In this document: positions 17,831 to 27,682 of the stretch, piece by piece
Position numbering within the stretch: position 1 is the stretch's first letter
Layout of the letters: every line of letters starts with the position of its first letter
Origin: an uncultured Collinsella sp.
GTDB lineage: Bacteria; Actinomycetota; Coriobacteriia; Coriobacteriales; Coriobacteriaceae
Reading direction: 5' to 3'
Assembly (NCBI GenBank): GCA_902482035.1
Contig: CABSYW010000005.1
Location: forward strand, 1 to 64,000
DNA: 64,000 nucleotides
Program-made: the position numbers and the translations under genes
The notes under the pieces: generated by a model
Databases searched by the model: none
Told to the model about the DNA's origin: nothing
What the model saw: only the letters and a program-made list of their open reading frames with translations

Positions 17831-20008
17831 ATGAACTTCCGCTCATCTCTCGCCTGCACCTCGAGCGATATCGCCCGCTGGGGGCTGCGCTCCATCCTTA
17901 AGCGCCAGGGCGGCGTACTCCCCGGCCGCATCGCCATGAAGATCGACCCCGAGCTGCTGAGCGACCTCGCCGGCCTTGTCGACCGCAGCGTGGTGATCAC
18001 CGGCACCAACGGTAAGACCACCACTTCGAACCTCATCGCCGACGCCGTTGCCGCCAGCGGCGCCACCGTGGTATGCAACCGCGCCGGCAACAACATGGAG
18101 CCGGGCGTGGTGGGCGCGCTGCTCGAAGCGCGCAGCGGCCTCAAGCGAGCCGGCGGCGGCAAGCGCGTGAGCGTTTTTGAATGCGATGAGCTCTACACCG
18201 TGCGCGTCCTGCCCAAGCTCAAGCCGACGTACTTCGTGCTGCTCAACCTGTTCCGTGACCAGCTAGATCGCTATGGCGAGATTGACCACACCCAGGACGT
18301 CATCGCCCACGCGCTGGAGCTTTCGCCGGCAACGACGCTCATCTACAACGCCGACGATCCGCTGTGTGCCTCGATTGCCGCACGCGTCCCCAACACGAGC
18401 ATCGCCTTTGGCATCGACGGCGCCACCGACACCGAGTCCGACCGTATTAGCGACTCACGTTTTTGCTCACAGTGCAACGCGCCGCTGGAGTATGACTACG
18501 TGCAATACGGCCAGCTTGGCGCCTACCATTGCCCCTCGTGCGGTTGGGCACGCCCCGCACTGGTCCGCCGCGTGACGGGCGTGGAGCTCGGCTGCGACGG
18601 CTACGACTTTGACCTGGTCTTTGGATCTGCGCCCGACGCGGCTGCCGCACACATCGCCACACGCTACAACGGCCTGTACATGGTCTACAACGTTGCCGTC
18701 GCCTTCTTTGCCGCGCACGAGTTGGGCGTGGATACGGCACTTCTACAGCCTACGCTCGATGCCTACGTCCCCGCCGGCGGACGCATGGGCCGCTGGGATA
18801 TCGCCGGCCGCACCGTCGAGGCCAACCTAGCTAAGAATCCCGTGGGCTTCGATCGCCAGATTCAGTCCATCAAGACGGCAGGCGGCAGACTCTGCGCTTT
18901 CTTCCTCAACGACAACGACGCCGACGGACACGATGTATCGTGGATCTACGACGTCGACTTCGAGCGCATCGCCGACACGCCGGGTCTTGTCGCCTTTGCC
19001 GGAGGCACGCGTGCGCACGACATGCAGGTGCGCCTCAAGTACGCCGGCATCGACACCGCCATCATCTCGAATATCGAGCAAGCGATCGGCGCCGTGGCGA
19101 ACGAGGAGGCTGGCGATACTTTCTACGCCGTCGCCAACTACACGGCCTTCCCGCCGCTGGTCCAGGAGCTCAACGAGCTTAAGAGCGCCGATGCGAGCTC
19201 GGTCGCCTCCCACGCCGTAACGCGCGCCGATGGCAGCGTTGTCCCCACCGATATTGCGCCGGTCGAGCTTTCGCGCCCGCTACGCATCGTCTACCTGTAT
19301 CCCGATGCCCTCAACCTCTATGGCGACGGCGGCAACGTCATCGCCCTCGAGCGCCGCTGCGCTTGGCGCGGCATTCCCGCGCGCGTGGACGAGGTCCGCA
19401 TGGGCGAGACGCTCGATCTCACCGACGCTGACATCGTCATGATGGGCGGTGGCTCCGACCGCGATCAGCTAGCTGTGGCACACGAGCTGCTCGCTCAAAA
19501 AGACAAGGTCGCAGCCTATGTTGAGGATGGCGGCTCGCTGCTCGCTATCTGCGGCAGCTATCAGCTACTCGGCCGTTCGTACTATATGGGCGAGAATCGC
19601 ATCGAGGGCCTGGGCGTCATTGCCGCCGAAACCGTGCGCGGCTCCGACCGCCTGATCGGCAACGTCGCCGTCAAGACCGACCTGGCACCCGAGCCCTTTG
19701 TGGGATTTGAGAACCACGGCGGCCGCACCCTGCTCGATGCAGAGGCCACGCCGCTCGGAACGTCCGTCGTCACGGGTACCGGCAACAACGGCGACGATGG
19801 CTTTGAGGGCCTCATCTACAAGGGTGTCATCGGCACATACCTACACGGACCGGCACTACCCAAGAACCCCGAGCTCGCCGACTGGCTCATCGCCCACGCT
19901 CTCGAGCACCGTGGCGATGCGCAGACCACCGCCCTGCTGCCGCTCAAACCCCTCGACGACGCTTACGAGCACGCCGCCCACGACGCCGCGATGAAGCTTC
20001 TCCCCTAG
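17831..20008 (+). CDS. murT-gatD: MurT-GatD fusion, lipid II isoglutaminyl synthase
   Basis: One 725-aa chain joining two enzymes usually encoded separately. Residues 1 to about 470 are MurT, a Mur-ligase-like domain: P-loop GTNGKTTTSNLIADA near 56, the RAGNNMEPG motif, a zinc ribbon with Cys212, Cys215, Cys234 and Cys237, and a C-terminal DUF1727 region. From about 479 the GatD amidotransferase begins (LRIVYLYPDALNLYGDGGN), with the nucleophile Cys574 in LLAICGSYQLLG and His672 in YLHGPALPKNPELADWL. Together they amidate the D-Glu of lipid II, needed for cross-linking. No stop or frameshift was seen between the halves. Confidence 0.93.
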   Translation: MNFRSSLACTSSDIARWGLRSILKRQGGVLPGRIAMKIDPELLSDLAGLVDRSVVITGTNGKTTTSNLIADAVAASGATVVCNRAGNNMEPGVVGALLEARSGLKRAGGGKRVSVFECDELYTVRVLPKLKPTYFVLLNLFRDQLDRYGEIDHTQDVIAHALELSPATTLIYNADDPLCASIAARVPNTSIAFGIDGATDTESDRISDSRFCSQCNAPLEYDYVQYGQLGAYHCPSCGWARPALVRRVTGVELGCDGYDFDLVFGSAPDAAAAHIATRYNGLYMVYNVAVAFFAAHELGVDTALLQPTLDAYVPAGGRMGRWDIAGRTVEANLAKNPVGFDRQIQSIKTAGGRLCAFFLNDNDADGHDVSWIYDVDFERIADTPGLVAFAGGTRAHDMQVRLKYAGIDTAIISNIEQAIGAVANEEAGDTFYAVANYTAFPPLVQELNELKSADASSVASHAVTRADGSVVPTDIAPVELSRPLRIVYLYPDALNLYGDGGNVIALERRCAWRGIPARVDEVRMGETLDLTDADIVMMGGGSDRDQLAVAHELLAQKDKVAAYVEDGGSLLAICGSYQLLGRSYYMGENRIEGLGVIAAETVRGSDRLIGNVAVKTDLAPEPFVGFENHGGRTLLDAEATPLGTSVVTGTGNNGDDGFEGLIYKGVIGTYLHGPALPKNPELADWLIAHALEHRGDAQTTALLPLKPLDDAYEHAAHDAAMKLLP

Positions 20009-20015
20009 CACCCCA

Positions 20016-20048
20016 CCACCACAAAGGGGACAGGCACCTTTGTGGTGG
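20016..20048. repeat. 33-bp palindromic repeat, copy 1 (inverted orientation)
   Basis: Arms CCACCACAAAGG and CCTTTGTGGTGG around a 9-base spacer; eight bases after the murT-gatD stop, so it could also act as its terminator. Further copies at 48803, 59393, 60352 and 61942 carry the spacer on the other strand. Confidence 0.85.
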
Positions 20049-20071
20049 TTTTGACCCATCCCAGCGGTTTG

Positions 20072-20206
20072 TCTCAATCTGTAACATCTAGACCGTTAAA
20101 AGTCGTCTTACTGTTACAGAATGAGATGTTCGTCCCGACGCCTGCCTTTTGTCTCGATCTGTAACAGATAGAGCCAATTTGCCCGCCCAGATGTTACAGA
20201 TTGAGA
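20072..20206. repeat. Four-copy palindromic motif array
   Basis: The 18-mer TCTCAATCTGTAACATCT at 20072-20089 has an exact reverse complement at 20189-20206. Two diverged copies lie between: CTGTTACAGAATGAGAT at 20111-20127 (reverse) and TCTCGATCTGTAACAGAT at 20152-20169 (forward). The array thus alternates forward, reverse, forward, reverse and can fold as two hairpins. Confidence 0.8.
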
Positions 20207-20307
20207 TATTTGAAGATCGGGATAGAGAGCCAGCTCCTATGTGGTGGTTTTCCAGTTTGCCAACGATATACGCGCCGGCAAAAAAGTCTGCTATACTCTT
20301 TCCCGCT

Positions 20308-20384
20308 GTCCCCATCGTCTAGCGGCCAAGGACGCCACCCTTTCAAGGTGGATATCGCGGGTTCGAATCCCGCTGGGGGCACCA
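20308..20384 (+). tRNA. tRNA-Glu (anticodon TTC)
   Basis: Complete cloverleaf: acceptor GTCCCCA pairs with TGGGGGC, the anticodon stem CCACC/GGTGG encloses CTTTCAA giving anticodon TTC, and the T-arm GCGGGTTCGAATCCCGC is standard. CCA is encoded. A TATACT -10 element lies at 20292-20297, and a strong terminator follows at 20396. Confidence 0.97.
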
Positions 20385-20395
20385 CAGAATCTGAG

Positions 20396-20427
20396 AAGCC
20401 CGTTACCAATTCGGTAGCGGGCTTTTT
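20396..20427 (+). terminator. Terminator of tRNA-Glu
   Basis: Stem AAGCCCGTTACC/GGTAGCGGGCTT with loop AATTC, then TTT. Just beyond, 20437-20480 contains a T-arm-like GGGTTCGAATCCCG on the minus strand, possibly a decayed tRNA 3' end. Confidence 0.93.
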
Positions 20428-20491
20428 GCTACCCATGCGCCGGGATTCGAACCCGACAGGATGCGAATCCCGGCATCATCGCAAAGCCAGT

Positions 20492-20706
20492 GGGCAAAAA
20501 ATAGCAAATATGAGTACTGTTACCATTTTAGTAACAGCGATTTCATGCGTTTAGAAGTCGATTTAGACGTCAGGCGTCCTACGGCGGAAGAATTGCAGAC
20601 GTTTATCGGCTATGTACTTGTACATATGTTGCGTAACACTACATATTTTGTAAATAGATAATGCTACAGGACTTGTGACAGTACTCATATTTGACGTTTT
20701 TTGTCC
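20492..20706. repeat. 215-bp MITE-like element with inverted ends
   Basis: Ends are 29-bp inverted repeats identical at 25 positions (core CAAATATGAGTACTGT at the left, its complement at the right). Inside are a 7-bp hairpin CTGTTAC/GTAACAG and a short open frame ending VHMLRNTTYFVNR, probably not a gene. The interior is AT-rich compared with its surroundings. No transposase is present. Confidence 0.65.
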
Positions 20707-20765
20707 ACAACCCTTTATACCTAGGCAAGTCGGCGGCAAAACGGGCTTCAAAGCGTCCTTCGCAA

Positions 20766-20799
20766 ACAAAAACCGGGGCCCGCATGATGCGGACCCCGG
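20766..20799 (-). terminator. Terminator of glutamine synthetase gene
   Basis: Hairpin CCGGGGTCCGCAT/ATGCGGGCCCCGG followed on the minus strand by TTTTTGTTTG, 32 bases after the stop. Confidence 0.9.
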
Positions 20800-20830
20800 C
20801 TCAATACCGTGACGATATGTCAGTTACGCT

Positions 20831-22918
<2,088 letters not shown>

Positions 22919-22997
22919 ACGGAACTCCCTTCGTATCGGCACCGCGTGAGAAGCGGTGTTGATTACTAACGAACGAGTCATAGCTTAGACTCGCCGT

Positions 22998-23035
22998 GTT
23001 TCCGCGACATTACCGTTATGTTGCTGTCGCGAAAC
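22998..23035. promoter_or_regulatory. Dyad upstream of glutamine synthetase
   Basis: GTTTCCGCGACA and TGTCGCGAAAC form an inverted repeat with one bulged base and a 15-base spacer, about 80 bases before the glnN start. It does not match the actinobacterial GlnR box. The rest of the 22919-23344 gap contains another 8-bp dyad (ACTGGTAT/ATACCAGT at about 23156-23181) and no gene; no cobalamin or SAM riboswitch was recognised. Confidence 0.45.
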
Positions 23036-23344
23036 CAATCAATGAGGTTACCCTATCGAGGCGGCGTTGCCACCCTCAACAGCCAATCAACTGCATAAAT
23101 TGCAGACCTCTCCCCATGGTTTAAGGGTAGTCAATTTGGGATGGAGCTCTATTAACTGGTATTTTGCATCAGATACCAGTCTTTATAGTCCGTGCCTAGA
23201 TTAGCCGCTCTGTTATAGAGAAAGCCGATAGCAAGGCATCTTTGATTGGTATCCCCGAATAACGAGTGAAACTCCACCGTGACACAGTGGTGCTGTAGAA
23301 TCCTTACAACACATCACACTATTACGTATCTAGAGGAGCACGAT

Positions 23345-24217
23345 ATGCGCGTCGACGAGGTTTTTAAGCAGGCAGCATCCCAGGGCACCGCGCCCGTTTC
23401 GTTTGAGATGTTCCCGCCCAAGGGCGAGCTGACCCTCGACACGGCTCGCGAAGTGGCAGGCAATCTGTGCAAGCTTTCGCCGAGCTTTGTCTCGGTCACC
23501 TGCTCGGCCGGCGGCTCGGGCAACGGTGCCACCACCGCCCCCATCGCGCATATGATTTCGAGCGAATTCGACACGCCCTCGGTGGCACACCTTACCTGCG
23601 TGGGCCGCTCGCATGCCGATATCGCCGCCAAGATCGACGAGTATCGCGCCGCCGGGGTTGAAAACATCCTGGCCCTGCGTGGTGATCTTCCCGCTGGCGC
23701 GACTGAGGACGACAAGCCTGCCTCCGACTACGCCTACGCCCGTGACCTCATCCCCGAGCTCGTCGACGCCGGCTTTTGCGTGGGCGCCGCAGCCTACCCC
23801 GAGGGCCACATTGCCTGTGAGGATCTCAACCTCTCGGTCGAACACCTCAAGCAAAAGCAGGACGCCGGCGCGAGCTTCTTTGTGACGCAGCTCTTCTTTG
23901 ATAACGAGTGCTTCTACCGTTTTCGCGAGCTTGCCGACAAGGCCGGCATCACCGTGCCCATTACCGCGGGCATCATGCCGTTTATGGGCAAGTCGCAGAT
24001 CAGCCGCATGGTCTTTATGTGCGGCGCGTCGCTGCCCTCCCCCGTCATCAAGATTCTCGCCAAGTACGAGAACGACCCCGAGAGCCTGCAGGCAGCCGGT
24101 GTAGATTATGCCGCCCGCCAACTTTGCGACCTCAAGGAGCACGGCGCCGACGGCCTGCACCTGTACACTATGAACCGTCCTGCGATCGCCGCGACCATTA
24201 TGGAGCGCCTGGGGTAA
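23345..24217 (+). CDS. metF: Methylenetetrahydrofolate reductase
   Basis: A 290-aa FAD enzyme reducing 5,10-methylene-THF to 5-methyl-THF, the methyl donor for MetH. It contains SFEMFPPKGE near the N-terminus, the VTCSAGGSGNG loop, LALRGDLP and a C-terminal QLFFDNECFYRF...GIMPF pattern, all typical of MetF. The start at 23345 follows AGAGGAG. Its stop overlaps the next gene's start by one base (TAATG), placing it first in a metF-activation protein-metH operon. Confidence 0.95.
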   Translation: MRVDEVFKQAASQGTAPVSFEMFPPKGELTLDTAREVAGNLCKLSPSFVSVTCSAGGSGNGATTAPIAHMISSEFDTPSVAHLTCVGRSHADIAAKIDEYRAAGVENILALRGDLPAGATEDDKPASDYAYARDLIPELVDAGFCVGAAAYPEGHIACEDLNLSVEHLKQKQDAGASFFVTQLFFDNECFYRFRELADKAGITVPITAGIMPFMGKSQISRMVFMCGASLPSPVIKILAKYENDPESLQAAGVDYAARQLCDLKEHGADGLHLYTMNRPAIAATIMERLG

Positions 24218-25005
24218 TGGAAAAACCGCACATCGATACAACCGCTGTCGAAGTGCCGGCCGACCTTGCGTCGCCGGCGCTCTACCGTATCGATGCCGCG
24301 CACCATCCCCGTGTCGACCGTGCCGAGATGCTGCGGTATCTGGGTTACGGCGGCCAGCAGATTGAGCCCGAACTGTCACGACGTATTGAGCTTGTGGTCG
24401 AGCGCCTTGAGCTTGACATTGAGCCCCGTGGCGTGCGCCGCGTATTTGCCGTCGATGCCACGAGCGTGGACGAGCAGGGCAAGCCTTGCATCCGTCTGGT
24501 CGGCACCAACGTTGAGCTGCGCGGTCGCGATATCTATCGCCATCTTAAGGACGCCCGCTTTGCCGCGCTCATGGCATGCACCCTCGGCATGGATGCTGAG
24601 CGCCGTTTGCGCACCACGGGAGCCCAACATCCCCTGGAGGGCGCCGTGCTCGACGCCGCGTGCTCCGCTTACGTGGAAGCCGCCGTTGAGCAAATGGACC
24701 AGCAGGTCAAGACGGACGCCGCCGTTCATGGGCTCGCCGGCAACTGGCGCTTTAGTCCCGGCTATGGCGACTGCCCGCTCTCGGCCCAGCGCTCGATCGT
24801 CAATGCGCTCAACGCCACGCGGCTCATCGGCCTGACCGTCACACCCACCAGCCTACTCATGCCCACCAAAAGCGTGACCGCGGTGATCGGTCTGTTTGAC
24901 GGCGAGGTCCACGACGCCCAGAGCCGCCCCACCTGCAATATCTGCCGCATGCGCGAGCACTGCCGCTTCCGCGCCGCCCACACCACCTGCTATTCCAGCC
25001 ATTAG
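24217..25005 (+). CDS. Stand-alone MetH reactivation (AdoMet-binding) protein
   Basis: A 262-aa protein equivalent to the C-terminal domain that in classical MetH binds S-adenosylmethionine and re-methylates oxidised cobalamin. Key features are the AdoMet-binding SPGYGDCPLSAQ, preceded by ELRGRDIYRHLKDARFAALMACTLG and followed by PTSLLMPTKSVTAVIGL. A cysteine cluster near the end (CNICRMREHCRF) is present. The gene lies between metF and a metH that lacks this domain, so it very likely supplies the function in trans. Confidence 0.9.
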   Translation: MEKPHIDTTAVEVPADLASPALYRIDAAHHPRVDRAEMLRYLGYGGQQIEPELSRRIELVVERLELDIEPRGVRRVFAVDATSVDEQGKPCIRLVGTNVELRGRDIYRHLKDARFAALMACTLGMDAERRLRTTGAQHPLEGAVLDAACSAYVEAAVEQMDQQVKTDAAVHGLAGNWRFSPGYGDCPLSAQRSIVNALNATRLIGLTVTPTSLLMPTKSVTAVIGLFDGEVHDAQSRPTCNICRMREHCRFRAAHTTCYSSH

Positions 25006-25015
25006 GAGCTCATTG

Positions 25016-27574
25016 ATGTTTACTCCGCTTATCACTCATGATCTGGACGGTGCCGCGCTGGCGGCGCCCGTTGATGCCGCACGCCGCAATGGCGCTGCAT
25101 ACAAGACGCGCACAATCGACGACCTTCGCATTAAGGACGATCGACTGCGTGCCGCTATCGAGGGCACGGGGCACCTGCTGTTCGACGGCGGCATGGGCAC
25201 CATGCTGCAGGCGGCCGGCATGCAGGCCGGCGCCCTGCCCGAGTTGCTCAACTTTGAGGAGCCCCAGGTCATTACCGATATTCAGCGTCAGTACGTCGAG
25301 GCCGGCTGCGACGTGATCACCGCCAACACCTTTGGCGCCAACGCCCACAAGCTCGACGGTGCCGCCACCGTGGCAGACGTCTTTGCCGCGGCCGTCGCCT
25401 GTGCCCGCGAGGCCGGCGCCCGCTATGTCGCCGGCGATATCGGCCCCATCGGCGCGCTGCTTCGCCCCCTGGGTACCCTGAGCTTCGACGAGGCCTATGA
25501 CCTCTTTGCCGAGGAAGTGCACGCCGGCGTCGATGCGGGCGTGGACCTCTTTATTATCGAGACCATGACCGACCTGGCCGAGATCAAGGCGGCCGTCCTC
25601 GCCTGCCGCGAGAACTCCGACCTGCCCGTCTTTGCCACCATGACCTTTGAGGAAGACGGTCGCACCTTCCTTGGCACGAGTCCCGAGGTGGCCGCCATCA
25701 CGCTCGATGCCATCGGCGCCGACGTTTTGGGCATCAACTGCAGCCAAGGACCGGCCGAGCTTCGAGGACTCGCCGCACGTATGCTCACCGTTACCGACAA
25801 GCCCATCATGGTGCAGGCCAATGCAGGACTCCCCCATGTGGACGACGACGGCAACACCGTCTTTGATATCCAGGCCCCCGAATACGCCGAGGCCGTCGCC
25901 GGCATGATCGCCGACGGCGTGAGCGTCGTGGGCGGCTGCTGCGGCACCACGCCGGCGCACATGGCGGCCTTGCGCACGCTTATCGACAACCACACGCCCA
26001 GCCCGCGCCGCCGCAAGCCCAGCATGTCGGTCACGAGCGCCCAAACGGTCGTGGACCTTCCCTGCGACGGCCACAAGATCGCCGTCATCGGCGAGCGCAT
26101 CAACCCCACCGGCAAAAAGCGCCTGCAGCAGGCCCTGCGCGACGGCGACCTGGACTACGTTGTGAGCCAGGGCATCAGCCAGCAGGAACAGGGCGCCGAC
26201 ATTCTGGACGTCAACGTGGGCCTGCCCGAGATCGACGAGGTCAAGATCATCCAGCAGGCGACCGAACAGCTCCAGGGCTCCACGCTGCTGCCGCTGCAGA
26301 TCGACTCCACCGACCCCACAGCCGTCGAGGCCGCCGTGCGCCGCTACGCCGGCAAGCCCATCATCAACTCGGTCAATGGCAAGCAGCAGATCATGGATGA
26401 GATCTTTCCGCTGGTCGCCCACTACGGCACCAACGTTGTCGGACTTACGCTCGACGAAGGCGGCATCCCCGATACCGCCGAGGCCCGCTTTGCCATCGCC
26501 GAGCGCATCGTGGCCGAGGCTGCCCGCTACGGCATCGGACCGGACCGCATCCTCATCGACTGCCTGGTCATGACCGCCTCGACCAATCAACGCCAGGCCG
26601 AGCAGATCCTGCGCGCCATGTCTCTGTGCAAGGAGCGTCTGGGCGTCAAATGCGCGCTCGGCGTATCGAACATCAGCTTTGGCCTGCCCGCCCGCCCGCT
26701 GCTGGGCTCGGTCTTTTTGGCCGCCGCCTTTGGCGCGGGCCTGGACGCCCCCATCATGAACCCGGGCTCCAAGCGCTTTATGGATACCGTCTACAGCTAT
26801 CGCGTCCTGAGCGTTGAGGACGAGGGCTCGACCGAATACATCGAGCGCTACGCCGGCTGGACCGATCCGTATAAGATCGCCGCAAACCCGGCAGCAGCTC
26901 AGGCCGCATCGAGTGATGCCGTGCCCGCTGCTGGCACCGCCGGCACCGACGGCAACGACGACCCGATTCGTCGCATGGTCGTCTCGGGCCGCAAAGGCGA
27001 GATCGCTGCCGAAACCGAGCGTCTGCTGGCAGACCACGACGCCATGGACCTCATCAACAATCACTTTATCCCCGCCCTCGACGAGGTTGGCGTCCTCTTT
27101 GACCAGGGCAAGTTCTTCTTGCCGCAGCTTATGGCCTCGGCCGAGGCCGCACGCGTGGGCTTCGACACCATCAAGCGCCTGATGCCCGCCGGCGAGATTG
27201 CCGACAAGGGCAAGATCTGCGTGGCCACCGTCAAGGGCGACATCCACGATATTGGCAAGAACATCGTCAAAATGCTGCTCGACAACTACGGCTACACCGT
27301 CTTTGACCTGGGCCGCGACGTCGATCCGCAAGAGGTGCTCAAGACCGTCAAGGAGCGTGACATTAAGCTCGTCGGCCTCTCGGCGCTTATGACCACCACG
27401 GTCGTCGCCATGGAGGAGACCATCAAGCTACTTCATGCCGAGGTCCCAGGCGTCAAGATCATCGTGGGCGGCGCCGTGCTCACCCCCGAATACGCCAAGC
27501 AGATCGGCGCGGACTACTACGCCAAGGACGCCGCCGAGAGCGCGCGCATCGCCGAAGAGGTCTTTGGGCAGTAA
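25016..27574 (+). CDS. metH: Cobalamin-dependent methionine synthase lacking activation domain
   Basis: An 852-aa enzyme moving a methyl group from methyl-THF to homocysteine via cobalamin. Order: homocysteine-binding barrel (LLFDGGMGTMLQ; zinc cysteines in GINCSQG and GGCCGTTP), pterin-binding barrel starting at IAVIGERINPTGKKRLQQ, cobalamin cap (VVSGRKGEIAAETERLL) and cobalamin domain with VKGDIHDIGKN, whose histidine ligates cobalt. It stops after the cobalamin domain, about 350 residues short of E. coli MetH; the missing domain is the preceding gene. Start at 25016 follows AGGAG. A 40-residue N-terminal extension precedes the barrel. Confidence 0.95.
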   Translation: MFTPLITHDLDGAALAAPVDAARRNGAAYKTRTIDDLRIKDDRLRAAIEGTGHLLFDGGMGTMLQAAGMQAGALPELLNFEEPQVITDIQRQYVEAGCDVITANTFGANAHKLDGAATVADVFAAAVACAREAGARYVAGDIGPIGALLRPLGTLSFDEAYDLFAEEVHAGVDAGVDLFIIETMTDLAEIKAAVLACRENSDLPVFATMTFEEDGRTFLGTSPEVAAITLDAIGADVLGINCSQGPAELRGLAARMLTVTDKPIMVQANAGLPHVDDDGNTVFDIQAPEYAEAVAGMIADGVSVVGGCCGTTPAHMAALRTLIDNHTPSPRRRKPSMSVTSAQTVVDLPCDGHKIAVIGERINPTGKKRLQQALRDGDLDYVVSQGISQQEQGADILDVNVGLPEIDEVKIIQQATEQLQGSTLLPLQIDSTDPTAVEAAVRRYAGKPIINSVNGKQQIMDEIFPLVAHYGTNVVGLTLDEGGIPDTAEARFAIAERIVAEAARYGIGPDRILIDCLVMTASTNQRQAEQILRAMSLCKERLGVKCALGVSNISFGLPARPLLGSVFLAAAFGAGLDAPIMNPGSKRFMDTVYSYRVLSVEDEGSTEYIERYAGWTDPYKIAANPAAAQAASSDAVPAAGTAGTDGNDDPIRRMVVSGRKGEIAAETERLLADHDAMDLINNHFIPALDEVGVLFDQGKFFLPQLMASAEAARVGFDTIKRLMPAGEIADKGKICVATVKGDIHDIGKNIVKMLLDNYGYTVFDLGRDVDPQEVLKTVKERDIKLVGLSALMTTTVVAMEETIKLLHAEVPGVKIIVGGAVLTPEYAKQIGADYYAKDAAESARIAEEVFGQ

Positions 27575-27599
27575 CACAACGGAAACAACCGAGCACCAA

Positions 27600-27637
27600 A
27601 ACGTGCCGCACGCGCCACTTGGCACGTGCGGCACGTT
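27600..27637. terminator. Perfect 13-bp hairpin after metH
   Basis: AACGTGCCGCACG and its exact complement with a 12-base loop, 25 bases after the metH stop. There is no T-run, so it may be a weak terminator or a leader hairpin for the next gene. Confidence 0.55.
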
Positions 27638-27682
27638 AGAATAGATAAGACTATGCTCGTTTTGGCAGATAGGAGCGCAAGG

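Noticed and set aside
20437..20480. Possible second tRNA on the minus strand after tRNA-Glu
   Set aside because: Only a T-arm-like GGGTTCGAATCCCG is present; no acceptor, D-arm or anticodon arm can be completed.
22919..23344. Cobalamin or SAM riboswitch before the metF-metH operon
   Set aside because: The gap holds inverted repeats but none of the conserved riboswitch boxes I could recognise.
25010..27331. 773-codon minus-strand frame over metH
   Set aside because: Shadow of metH; no start signal and composition typical of an antisense frame.
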